Shown one piece after another: positions 57,248-64,000 of a stretch of DNA of 64,000 bases. The notes under the pieces are model-generated. The model was not told the DNA's origin, did no database searches, and saw nothing but the letters and a program-made list of their open reading frames with translations. Position 1 is the stretch's first letter, and each line of letters starts with the position of its first letter. This stretch comes from Saccharothrix longispora (GTDB lineage Bacteria > Actinomycetota > Actinomycetes > Mycobacteriales > Pseudonocardiaceae), in contig NZ_NSDM01000020.1 in the NCBI RefSeq assembly GCF_030852425.1, positions 58,251 through 122,250 on the forward strand, written 5' to 3'. The translations under genes were made by a program, and so were the position numbers.

Positions 57248-59134
57248 GTGGCTCTCGTGCGCCGCAGTGCGCAGCAACTGCTCGACATGCGCGATCGACT
57301 GCACACCCTGCTCGAAGAGCAGGCCCGCATCCGGTTCGAGTCCGGGATCGGGGCGGCCGAGGTGCGGTCGTGGCAGAACAGCCTGCCCGCGTTCCTGACC
57401 GACGTCGTGGACGCCGGGCTCGGGCACGTCGAGGTGCTGCTGGAGCACAAGCTCCCGCACAACCCCAAACGGGTGGACGTGGTCCTGTGCGGCACGCACC
57501 CGCGCCGCGGCACCCCGTCCTACGTGCTGGTGGAACTCAAGCAGTGGTCCAACGCCGAGCCCGCGGGCGACGACCTGGTGCGGGTGCCGCACTACCCCGA
57601 ACCCGTCCTGCACCCGGTGGAGCAGGTGCGCAGGTACTGCCACTACCTCGTGGACTCCACCCCGTCGCTCGCCGAGCAGCCCGGCGCGGTGCACGGCCTC
57701 GCCTACCTGCACAACGCGCTGGAATCGGGTGTCTGGCGACTGTCCCGGTACGAGATGGACGAGTACGGCCACCTGTACACCATGGACACCCGCTCCCGGT
57801 TGGTCGACCGGCTGCGCGCGCTCCTCGACACCGATCCGACCACGCGGGACGCCGCGAACCGGGTCGCGGACGACCTGCTCAACGCCCGGCACGCACCCTC
57901 GAAGCCGCTCCTGGACCTCGCCGCGCGGGAGATCCAGGAGCGGGAGCAGTTCGTGCTGCTCGACGAGCAGCAGGTCGCCTACAGCTCGGTCCTGCAGGCG
58001 GTCGAGCGCGCCCGGACGAACCGGACGCAGACCGTGGTGGTCGTGCTGGGCGGACCGGGTTCCGGCAAGAGCGTGATCGCGTTGAGCCTGCTCGGGGAAC
58101 TGGCACGACGGGGCCGCAGCGCCTACCACGCCACCGGTTCCAGCGCGTTCACCAACACGATGCGCAAGGTGGCCGCCAAGCGCGCTCCTCGTGTGCGGAG
58201 CATGTTCAAGTACTTCAACGACTTCATGGTCGCGGAGCAGCGCGGCCTGGAGGTCCTGATCTGCGACGAGGCCCACCGCATCCGGGAGACCAGCGTCAAC
58301 CGGTACACCAGGGCCGAGGTCAGGGAGCGCGCCCGCCGCCAGGTGGTCGAGTTGATCGACGCGGCGTCGGTGCCGGTGTTCCTGCTCGACGAGCACCAGG
58401 TCGTGCGGCCCGGCGAGATGGGGTCCCTCCAGGAGATCACGGCCGCGGCCGAGGCCCTCGGCTGCCGGGTGGAGGTCGTGCACCTCGCCGGCCAGTACCG
58501 CTGCGGCGGTTCCGAGTTCTTCGACGCCTGGGTCGCCGGTCTGCTCGGGATCGGCTACCGCCGGGCGACCCCCTGGTCGGAGTTGGTCACCCGCGAGGAC
58601 GAGGACTTCGTCGTGCGCTCCGCCGGCTCACCCGCCGATCTGGAGGCGTGGCTGCTGGCGCAGCGGTCGGAGTTCCGCGGCACAGCCCGGTTGGCCGCCG
58701 GCTACTGCTGGCGCTGGAGCGACCCGGTGGTGGTGGACGGCACCAAGGCGCTCGTCGACGACGTGGAGATCGGGGACTGGCGACGCCCGTGGAACGCGAA
58801 ACCGGACAAGCGCGTCCCCGACGCACCCGAGTCCCACTACTGGGCGAGCGACGAACGCGGCTTCGGTCAGGTCGGCTGCGTCTACACGGCGCAGGGCTTC
58901 GAGTACGACTGGGCGGGCGTCATCTTCGGCCCCGACTTCGTCCGCCGGGACGGCCGGTGGGTCGCCCGCCGCGAGCACTCCCACGACCCCGCGGTGAGGA
59001 AGGCCCCGGAGGAGCACTTCCACAGGCTCGTCAGGAACACCTACAAGGTGCTGCTGACCCGCGGGATGCGCGGCGTGTGCGTGTACTCGACCGACGCCGA
59101 GACCCAGGAGTACCTGGAGCAGCTCGCGCGCTGA
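57248..59134 (+). CDS. Nuclease-helicase fusion with DUF2075 ATPase domain
   Basis: A 628-residue protein. The N-terminal third has a PD-(D/E)XK-like site, NPKRVDVVLCG (about residues 73-83) and YVLVELKQWSN (about 92-103). The second part is a DUF2075 / superfamily 1-like ATPase: Walker A GGPGSGKS (about 268-275), Walker B EVLICDEAHRIRE (about 335-347), VFLLDEHQVV, HLAGQYRCGG and the late YTAQGFEYDWAGVIFG and YKVLLTRGMRG motifs. It likely tracks along nucleic acid and cuts. GGTGGGGG precedes the GTG at 57248. Defence or repair is inferred from neighbours. Confidence 0.82.
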   Translation: MALVRRSAQQLLDMRDRLHTLLEEQARIRFESGIGAAEVRSWQNSLPAFLTDVVDAGLGHVEVLLEHKLPHNPKRVDVVLCGTHPRRGTPSYVLVELKQWSNAEPAGDDLVRVPHYPEPVLHPVEQVRRYCHYLVDSTPSLAEQPGAVHGLAYLHNALESGVWRLSRYEMDEYGHLYTMDTRSRLVDRLRALLDTDPTTRDAANRVADDLLNARHAPSKPLLDLAAREIQEREQFVLLDEQQVAYSSVLQAVERARTNRTQTVVVVLGGPGSGKSVIALSLLGELARRGRSAYHATGSSAFTNTMRKVAAKRAPRVRSMFKYFNDFMVAEQRGLEVLICDEAHRIRETSVNRYTRAEVRERARRQVVELIDAASVPVFLLDEHQVVRPGEMGSLQEITAAAEALGCRVEVVHLAGQYRCGGSEFFDAWVAGLLGIGYRRATPWSELVTREDEDFVVRSAGSPADLEAWLLAQRSEFRGTARLAAGYCWRWSDPVVVDGTKALVDDVEIGDWRRPWNAKPDKRVPDAPESHYWASDERGFGQVGCVYTAQGFEYDWAGVIFGPDFVRRDGRWVARREHSHDPAVRKAPEEHFHRLVRNTYKVLLTRGMRGVCVYSTDAETQEYLEQLAR

Positions 59135-59174
59135 GCCGCCCCCGACGGCCGCCGGGATTGTCGGTGCGCGGGAT

Positions 59175-59180
59175 TAACCT
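59175..59180 (+). promoter_or_regulatory. Probable -10 hexamer, leaderless message
   Basis: TAACCT, six bases before the ATG at 59187, with no ribosome-binding site. It starts a new transcript after the helicase gene. Confidence 0.45.
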
Positions 59181-59186
59181 GCACGT

Positions 59187-59813
59187 ATGACGACGTCGAA
59201 CGCCACGGAGCTGACCGCGGACCACCACGCGCGGCTCGCCGGGCTCGGGCTGCGCGTCGACCACCTGGACGAGGCGATCTGGGCCGGGGTCGACGCGAGG
59301 CTGAGCGCACCGCCCCTCGGCCCCACCAACGGGGCCGGCCTGCTCGACTGGGTCCACCGGGTCGGCCGGCTGCGGGAGGTGCTGGTGGCCGAGGGCTGGA
59401 CGAAGGTCGACAAGTGGAACGCGGGGCTCGTGCAGCACCCGTCCAAGCCGGTCGTGCTGGGCACGCTCCAGGGCAACCGCAGCACCGGCAACCCCCTCGC
59501 CCCGCTGCGCAGCGACTACGCCAAGGGTCCCGCCATCGCGGCCATGATGCGCGGCAACGACCACGACCAGCTGTCGTTGTTCGACTCGTTCCACGCGCAC
59601 GAGTGGAAGCTGTGGTTCCTCGTCACCTACGTCGTGCAGGAGGACGAGCGGACGACCGTCCTGCGCGAGGTGTCGCAGCCCGAACCCACGCCGCAGGGCC
59701 AGGTCGTGGACCGGTGGGCGCACCGCATCACGTTGCCGCCGCTGGAGTTCGGCCCCCTGCCGCCCATGAGGGCGGCGCACGAGGTCGACGTCCCGGTGAG
59801 GGTGCGAGAATGA
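59187..59813 (+). CDS. Hypothetical protein paired with an XRE/IrrE-like gene
   Basis: A 208-residue soluble protein without a recognised domain. Notable segments: LRVDHLDEAIWAGVDARLSA, AGLLDWVHRVGRLREVLVAE, HPSKPVVLGTLQGNRSTGNP and DQLSLFDSFHAHEWKLWFLV. It has only one weakly hydrophobic stretch and no signal peptide. It ends seven bases before the XRE/ImmA-IrrE-like gene, so they form a two-gene unit. Such units are often toxin-antitoxin or stress-response pairs, but nothing here proves it. Confidence 0.65.
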   Translation: MTTSNATELTADHHARLAGLGLRVDHLDEAIWAGVDARLSAPPLGPTNGAGLLDWVHRVGRLREVLVAEGWTKVDKWNAGLVQHPSKPVVLGTLQGNRSTGNPLAPLRSDYAKGPAIAAMMRGNDHDQLSLFDSFHAHEWKLWFLVTYVVQEDERTTVLREVSQPEPTPQGQVVDRWAHRITLPPLEFGPLPPMRAAHEVDVPVRVRE

Positions 59814-59820
59814 CCCGATC

Positions 59821-60792
59821 ATGCTCACGCCCTCCCGCCTCGTCCTCGCCCGCACCCGGCGCGGCCTCACCGCGGCGGAGTTGGCGCGCAAGGCGGGCGT
59901 GGCGGGTGTCGCCGACTACGAGCAGGGCCGACGACGGCCGAGACCGGCCACGACGCTGAAGCTGGCCGCCGCCCTGGGGTTCCCGGCCCCGTTCCTGGAG
60001 GGCGACGAGGTCCCGCACGTCGACCCGGGTTTCACCGGCGACGGGCCCGACCGCGCGAGGGCCACCGCCGCCGCGCGCCTGGCGCTCGGCTTCGCCGGCT
60101 GGCTCGACGCGCGGTTCGCGCTCCCCGAGCCGGACGTGCCGACGTGGGAGCACCCCGACCCGGAGACCGCGGCCACGATGCTGCGCGCCCGCTGGGGCAT
60201 GCCGCACCGACCCGCTCCCACCATGGTCCACCTCCTCGAGGCCCACGGGGTGCGCGTCTTCTCCCTGCCGCCCGACTGCGCCGGCGCGGGCCCGTTCTCC
60301 TTCCGCCACGCCGGCACCCCGTTCGCCTTCCTCGACCCGGCCGACGCCCGCGACGCCGCCGCGCGCGAACTCGGCCGCCTCACCGGGACGAGCGACCCGC
60401 ACGCGTTCGCGCGCGCCTTCCTCCTCCCCCGGGCCGCCCTCCTCGCCTCGGTGCCCCGCAACCCGGTCACCGAGCAGGTCCGCGCCCACGCCGCCACCTG
60501 GGGCGTCGCGCCCCTCGCCCTCGCCCACCGCCTGCACGACCTGGGCCTGCTCACCTCCGGCCGGCACACGACCGTCTGCGCCAACCTGGCGCGCGACCAC
60601 CACCCCGCCCGGCACGAGACGTCCCAGCTGCTCACCAAGGTCTTCACCGCCCTGCGCGCCCGCGGCACCACCCCGCACCACGTCGCGCGCCACCTCCACC
60701 TCGACGTGGAGGAGCTGAACGGCCTGCTGTTCGGCCTCGTCCTCACCGCCTTGCCAGGCGGGCGACACCTCACCCCCGTCCCCAGGAGGTAA
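59821..60792 (+). CDS. XRE regulator with degenerate ImmA/IrrE-like domain
   Basis: A 323-residue protein. The N-terminal helix-turn-helix is SRLVLARTRRGLTAAELARK, AGVAGVADYEQGRRRPRPAT. A middle domain matches the ImmA/IrrE metallopeptidase layout (VHLLEAHGVRVFSLPPD, GTPFAFLD, HAFARAFLLPRAALLA). At the expected HExxH zinc site the sequence is DAAARELGRLTG, so both His are lost and protease activity is unlikely. It may be a purely regulatory or antitoxin-like protein. It is followed by a methyltransferase gene four bases on. Confidence 0.75.
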   Translation: MLTPSRLVLARTRRGLTAAELARKAGVAGVADYEQGRRRPRPATTLKLAAALGFPAPFLEGDEVPHVDPGFTGDGPDRARATAAARLALGFAGWLDARFALPEPDVPTWEHPDPETAATMLRARWGMPHRPAPTMVHLLEAHGVRVFSLPPDCAGAGPFSFRHAGTPFAFLDPADARDAAARELGRLTGTSDPHAFARAFLLPRAALLASVPRNPVTEQVRAHAATWGVAPLALAHRLHDLGLLTSGRHTTVCANLARDHHPARHETSQLLTKVFTALRARGTTPHHVARHLHLDVEELNGLLFGLVLTALPGGRHLTPVPRR

Positions 60793-60796
60793 CACC

Positions 60797-61441
60797 GTGG
60801 ACCAGCCCCTCACCGCCGCCGAGCTGTTCGACTCCGTCGGCCGCGGCTACGAGGACGCGTTCGGGCGTCCGCCCGCCGTCGACGCCGCCGTCCGGACCCT
60901 CCTCGACCGCCTCCCCGCCGGGGCCCGCGTCCTCGACGTCGGCAGCGGCACCGGGCGTCCCGTCGCCGAGGACCTGACCCGCGCCGGCCACCGCGTGGTC
61001 GGCGTCGACGTGTCCCGGGCCATGGTCGACATCGCCCGCGAGCAGGTCCCCGGCGCCGAGTTCGTGCACGCCGACATCCGCACGTGGGACACCGACGAGC
61101 GCTTCGACGCGGTCTGCGCGTTCTTCCCGTTCCTCCAGATGACCCGCGCCGAGGTCGAGGACGTCCTGGCCAGGCTGCACGGCCGGCTCGAACCCGCGGG
61201 CCTGCTGGCGCTGATCACCGTGCCCCTGGACGTCGAGGACCTGGAGGTGCCCTTCCTCGGGCACACCGTGCGCCTGACCAGCTTCGCCACCCCCGACCTG
61301 CTGCGACGCGTCGAGAACGCCGGGTTCACCGTCGTCGAGACCCGCGCCACCGTGTTCTCCCCGGACAGCGAGGGCCAGCCCGACGAGGAGCACCTGTTCG
61401 TGCTCGCTCAGGCCCAGGAGCCCGCCGCCCCCTTGGCGTAG
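60797..61441 (+). CDS. Class I SAM-dependent methyltransferase
   Basis: A 214-residue methyltransferase. The SAM motif I is RVLDVGSGTGRPVAEDL (about residues 44-60), motif II lies in HRVVGVDVSRAMVDIAREQV, and FDAVCAFFPFLQMTRAEVED gives the substrate side. Substrate is unknown; small-molecule or lipid targets are typical. The GTG at 60797 follows CAGGAGGT. Its 3' end overlaps the convergent NmrA-like gene by 34 bases. Whether it belongs with the XRE gene is unclear. Confidence 0.9.
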   Translation: MDQPLTAAELFDSVGRGYEDAFGRPPAVDAAVRTLLDRLPAGARVLDVGSGTGRPVAEDLTRAGHRVVGVDVSRAMVDIAREQVPGAEFVHADIRTWDTDERFDAVCAFFPFLQMTRAEVEDVLARLHGRLEPAGLLALITVPLDVEDLEVPFLGHTVRLTSFATPDLLRRVENAGFTVVETRATVFSPDSEGQPDEEHLFVLAQAQEPAAPLA

Positions 61442-62208
61442 TCCTCGAACGAACGCGCCTCCCGCCCCAGCACGGACGGCACCCCGTCGGACAGCGCCGC
61501 GTCGTGCCCGTCGCGGATCGCGGTCAACGACATCGTCAACACCTCCGCGTACTGCGGCGAGAGCCCGCCGCCGACCAGCATCGGGACGAACTCGGCGGGC
61601 GGCACGTCCACCACCCGGGCCGCCCGCCCCGACACGTCGCCCAGCACCGCCAACGCCTCCTCGAACGACAGCGCCCGCGGACCCGACAGCTCGTGCACCG
61701 CCCCCGCGTGCCCCTCCTGCGTCAACGCCGCCACGGCCACGTCCGCGATGTCCCGCGCGTCGACGAACGGGTGCGCCCCGTCCCCGCCCGACGGCAGCAC
61801 CACCTGCCCCGCCGCCACCTGCGGCTGGAAGAAGTCCTCGCTGAAGTTCTGCGAGAACCACGCCGGCCGCAGCACCACCCAGTCCACACCGGACTCCCGC
61901 ACGGCGCGCTCGCGCCCGTCGTCCGGCGAGATCCCCCGCGCCGACAGCAGCACGATCCGCCGCACCCCCGCGTCCACGGCGACCGGCACGAACGCCGCCA
62001 CCTCCGCGTCGTCCAGCGTCGTCGGCGGCGGCACCAGGTACACCGCCGTCGCACCGTCCACGGCGGACCGCCACGTCGACGGGTCGTCCCAGTCGAAGCG
62101 GACCCCCGCGCCCCGGGACGCGGGACGGTGCTCGACACCGCGTTCGGCGAGTGCGGTGGTGACGCGACGACCGGTCTTGCCGGTGGCTCCGATAACCAGG
62201 ATTGTCAT
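61408..62208 (-). CDS. NmrA-like NAD(P)-binding protein
   Basis: A 266-residue Rossmann-fold protein of the atypical short-chain dehydrogenase/NmrA group. The motif TILVIGATGKTGRRVTTALA starts it. Then come RFDWDDPSTWRSAVDGATAV, IVLLSARGISPDDGRERAVR and RPAWFSQNFSEDFFQPQVAA, typical of NAD(P)H-quinone-type reductases or redox sensors. The catalytic Tyr-x3-Lys pair is not apparent. The ATG at 62208 is used. Its last 34 bases overlap the convergent methyltransferase. Function inferred from the family only. Confidence 0.85.
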   Translation of the reverse strand: MTILVIGATGKTGRRVTTALAERGVEHRPASRGAGVRFDWDDPSTWRSAVDGATAVYLVPPPTTLDDAEVAAFVPVAVDAGVRRIVLLSARGISPDDGRERAVRESGVDWVVLRPAWFSQNFSEDFFQPQVAAGQVVLPSGGDGAHPFVDARDIADVAVAALTQEGHAGAVHELSGPRALSFEEALAVLGDVSGRAARVVDVPPAEFVPMLVGGGLSPQYAEVLTMSLTAIRDGHDAALSDGVPSVLGREARSFEDYAKGAAGSWA

Positions 62209-62296
62209 GCGGCAAGCCAACCAAGGCGCCGCCCGGTGGACCATCGTCCAGCGTCTGCGACGCATGTCCGTGCGTCCATGTGATAGCCCTGCGGGC

Positions 62297-62632
62297 ATGA
62301 ACAACCTCGAAGACCTCCGCGACGCGCTGCGCCGCTTCGCCGCCGCCCGCGACTGGGACCGGTACCACACGCCCAAGAACCTCGTCATGGCGTTGTCCGG
62401 CGAGGTCGGCGAGCTGACCGACCTGTTCCAGTGGCTCACCCCCGAGGAGGCCGCCCGCGCCATGGAGGACCCCGAGCTGGCCTGGAACGTGCGCGACGAG
62501 CTGGCCGACGTCGTCCACTACCTCGTGCGGCTGGCCGACAAGCTCGACGTGGACCTGGTCGAGGCGGCGTTCGCCAAGATCGAGCGCAACGAGCGGCGCT
62601 TCCCCACGAGCTCGTTGAAACCCGTCGAATGA
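62297..62632 (+). CDS. MazG-like nucleotide pyrophosphohydrolase
   Basis: A 111-residue all-helical MazG/dCTPase-type protein that would hydrolyse (d)NTPs to monophosphate and pyrophosphate. Metal-binding acids are in LSGEVGELTDLFQWLTPEEA and NVRDELADVVHYLVRLADKL. YHTPKNLVMAL precedes them, as in integron-associated MazG proteins. The ATG at 62297 lies seven bases after TAGCCC, a weak leaderless signal. It converges with the 46-residue membrane protein gene. Confidence 0.9.
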   Translation: MNNLEDLRDALRRFAAARDWDRYHTPKNLVMALSGEVGELTDLFQWLTPEEAARAMEDPELAWNVRDELADVVHYLVRLADKLDVDLVEAAFAKIERNERRFPTSSLKPVE

Positions 62633-62633
62633 C

Positions 62634-62774
62634 CTACAGGTAGGTCAACAACAGCAGGACCAGGGCGATCAGCAGGATCAGCGCGAACAGCGCCGCCGCC
62701 CAGGCCGGGTCGGTGGGCGGGCGCGCACGGGCGTGCCTGCCCCCGTGTCTGCGTCTGCGCGATCGCCACGGCAC
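62634..62774 (-). CDS. 46-residue single-pass membrane protein
   Basis: A short gene starting at GTG 62774 with GAGGAGG six bases upstream. The product has a highly basic N-terminus (PWRSRRRRHGGRHARARPP) and one C-terminal membrane helix (LFALILLIALVLLLLTYL), and ends right after it. Such basic tail-anchored mini-proteins are common but uncharacterised. It ends one base from the MazG-like stop on the opposite strand. The good ribosome-binding site and clean topology support it as real. Confidence 0.65.
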   Translation of the reverse strand: MPWRSRRRRHGGRHARARPPTDPAWAAALFALILLIALVLLLLTYL

Positions 62775-62929
62775 CGCTGCCTCCTCGCCCCGCTACCCGC
62801 TGTCCACGCCGCTACCGTAGGGACGGACCGCGAGCGCCCGGCTCTGCGTCACCCGCACGCCCCAAGGGTGTCGCCCGGTCAGCCCTCTCGTCCGCCGGAA
62901 CGTGACGATTCGTCGAGGAAGTGATCATC

Positions 62930-63871
62930 GTGGGTGTCGTCGTGGTAGGTGCGGGCATCGCCGGGGTGGCCTGCGCCCGCGCGCTGGCCGACAGCGGGAT
63001 CGCCGTGCGCGTCCTCGAACGCGCACCGGTCGTCGGGGGCCGGATGGCGACCAAGCGCTACGGCGGTCGGCGGGTCGACATCGGCGCCGGGTACTTCACC
63101 GTGTCGGACGACCGGTTCGCCGCCGTGGTGACGCGCTGGCAGGGGGCCGGCCTGGCCCGGGAGTGGACCGACACGCTCGCCGTGCACTCGGCCGGCGGCG
63201 TCTCGCACACCACCGGTCCCGTGCGCTGGGCCGCCTCCGGCGGGCTCCGGTCCCTCGTCGCGGACTTGGCGTCCGGCCTGGACGTCGTGACCGGGCACGC
63301 CGTCGAGTGGGTCGGGCCGGGTCCCCGCGTCGACGACACACCGACCGACGCGGTCGTCCTCGCCATGCCCGGACCGCAGGCGCTGCGCCTGCTCGACCTC
63401 CGCCTCGGCGGTGCGCGCACGGCCGCCCGGGCGCAGGACTGGCTGCCGTCGCTCGTCGCGACCTTGGAGTACCCGACGCGCGACTGGGCGCCGTTCCACG
63501 GGGCGTTCGTCAACGACGACCCGGTGCTGACGACGCTGTTCGACGACGGCAGCCGCCGCGGTGACGACGCACCGGTGCTCGTCGCGCACACCGGGGACGC
63601 GTTCGCCGGGCAGTACGTGGCCGCAGCGGCCGCAGCGGCCGAGGACGTCGAAGCAGCTGTCCGCGACCTGCTCCACCTGTCGGAAGCCGCCGTGCGCGTC
63701 CACGTGCACCGGTGGACGTTCGCCCGGCCCGCCACCCCCGGCACGGCCACGTTCCACCTGGACGACGACCTGATCGGCATCGCCGGCGACGCGTGGGGCT
63801 CACCGAAGGTGGAAACCGCCTGGCTGTCGGGCACCCTGCTCGGCGAAGCCCTTGCGACCCGACTCCGCTGA
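62930..63871 (+). CDS. FAD-dependent, renalase/NAD(P)-like flavoprotein
   Basis: A 313-residue flavoprotein. The N-terminal dinucleotide motif VVVVGAGIAGVACARALADS is followed by VRVLERAPVVGGRMATKRYG and DIGAGYFTVSDDRF, the start typical of renalase-like oxidases. The C-terminal FAD motif GIAGDAWGSPKVETAWLSGT is intact. The GTG at 62930 is chosen for its spacing from GAGGAA; the GTG at 62921 is also in frame. Substrate is unknown; amine or dihydropyridine oxidation is known for relatives. It is convergent with the rRNA operon. Confidence 0.88.
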   Translation: MGVVVVGAGIAGVACARALADSGIAVRVLERAPVVGGRMATKRYGGRRVDIGAGYFTVSDDRFAAVVTRWQGAGLAREWTDTLAVHSAGGVSHTTGPVRWAASGGLRSLVADLASGLDVVTGHAVEWVGPGPRVDDTPTDAVVLAMPGPQALRLLDLRLGGARTAARAQDWLPSLVATLEYPTRDWAPFHGAFVNDDPVLTTLFDDGSRRGDDAPVLVAHTGDAFAGQYVAAAAAAAEDVEAAVRDLLHLSEAAVRVHVHRWTFARPATPGTATFHLDDDLIGIAGDAWGSPKVETAWLSGTLLGEALATRLR

Positions 63872-63885
63872 TGAGCACGCAAAAG

Positions 63886-63921
63886 CCCCGAGGGGCGCTT
63901 CGACTGAAGCGCCCCTCGGGG
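63886..63921 (-). terminator. rRNA operon terminator
   Basis: CCCCGAGGGGCGCTTC and GAAGCGCCCCTCGGGG are perfect 16-base arms around a GACT loop. Read on the minus strand the hairpin is followed by CTTTT, giving the U-run of an intrinsic terminator just after the 5S gene. Confidence 0.92.
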
Positions 63922-63928
63922 AAAGAAT

Positions 63929-64000
63929 GTTCGGCGGCGTCCTACTCTCCCACACCCTCACGAGTGCAGTACCATCGGCGCTGGAAGGCTTAACTACCGG
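63929..64000 (-). rRNA. rrf: 5S ribosomal RNA (partial, 3' part)
   Basis: The minus strand reads TAAGCCTTCCAGCGCCGATG, then GGGTGTGGGAGAGTAGGACG and ends GCCGCCGAACA, the conserved 3' part of actinobacterial 5S rRNA. The 5' part and the rest of the rRNA operon lie beyond the right edge. The 3' boundary may be off by one or two bases. Confidence 0.93.

Overview
The window is about 72% GC with GTG/TTG starts as common as ATG, and its gene families (EspG and PPE-like type VII secretion proteins, DUF397 next to an XRE/DUF5753 regulator, HemQ-type haem synthesis, DUF3000, LigC and LigD-type ligases) point to an actinomycete of the Pseudonocardiaceae, such as Saccharothrix, Lentzea or Actinosynnema relatives. 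It is chromosomal. The right edge enters an rRNA operon: a partial 5S gene on the minus strand followed by its terminator. I see no integrase, transposase, prophage, CRISPR array or tRNA gene.

Layout. 0-6 kb: zapE (cut by the left edge), a RibD-like reductase, DNA ligase LigC, a small membrane protein, an EamA exporter and a secreted TAP-like alpha/beta hydrolase that lacks the nucleophile serine. 6-11 kb: a 33-residue Cys-rich mini-protein, a Pro/Ala-rich protein, and a GH81 beta-1,3-glucanase plus DUF1996 operon behind a LacI-type palindrome. 11-14.3 kb: small or broken genes around a LigD-type polymerase. 14.3-20.5 kb: TetR with two acyl-CoA dehydrogenases, a Ddn-like reductase, GntR with an asparaginase, and msrB. 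20.6-24.7 kb: three membrane proteins, two with Gly/Ser/Cys tails, followed by a DUF692/MNIO enzyme and a translationally coupled partner. This is the strongest candidate for a little-described system, a peptide-tail modification locus. 25.7-29 kb: a secreted subtilase. 29-32.2 kb: hemE-hemY(cgoX)-hemQ, the end of the coproporphyrin-dependent haem pathway. 32.3-36.4 kb: DUF3000, a dipeptidase, an orphan LuxR response regulator and RNase D. 36.4-42 kb: MerR with a two-gene membrane operon, then fadA-fadB behind paired operators.

42-48.5 kb holds two DUF72 proteins, an arylamine N-acetyltransferase, a PD-(D/E)XK-like protein, an HNH endonuclease, an I36 inhibitor-like secreted protein and a pRiA4b ORF-3-like protein. 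49-56 kb has two type VII secretion-associated operons: EspC-like, DUF3558 lipoprotein, PPE-like and EspG; then YbaB-like, EspC-like and two membrane proteins. XRE/DUF5753 and DUF397 lie between them. 56-60.8 kb resembles a small defence island: a PUA/EVE-like plus nuclease protein, a nuclease-helicase (DUF2075) protein, an unknown protein, and an XRE protein with a dead ImmA/IrrE domain. 60.8-63.9 kb: methyltransferase, NmrA-like reductase, MazG-like pyrophosphohydrolase, a 46-residue membrane protein and a renalase-like flavoprotein.

Many genes here appear to be transcribed without a leader: a TANNNT hexamer lies 6-8 bases before the start codon and no Shine-Dalgarno sequence is present. 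Several divergent regulator/target pairs carry clear palindromes. All assignments come from reading the sequence. No database search was run, so family names are recognition calls.
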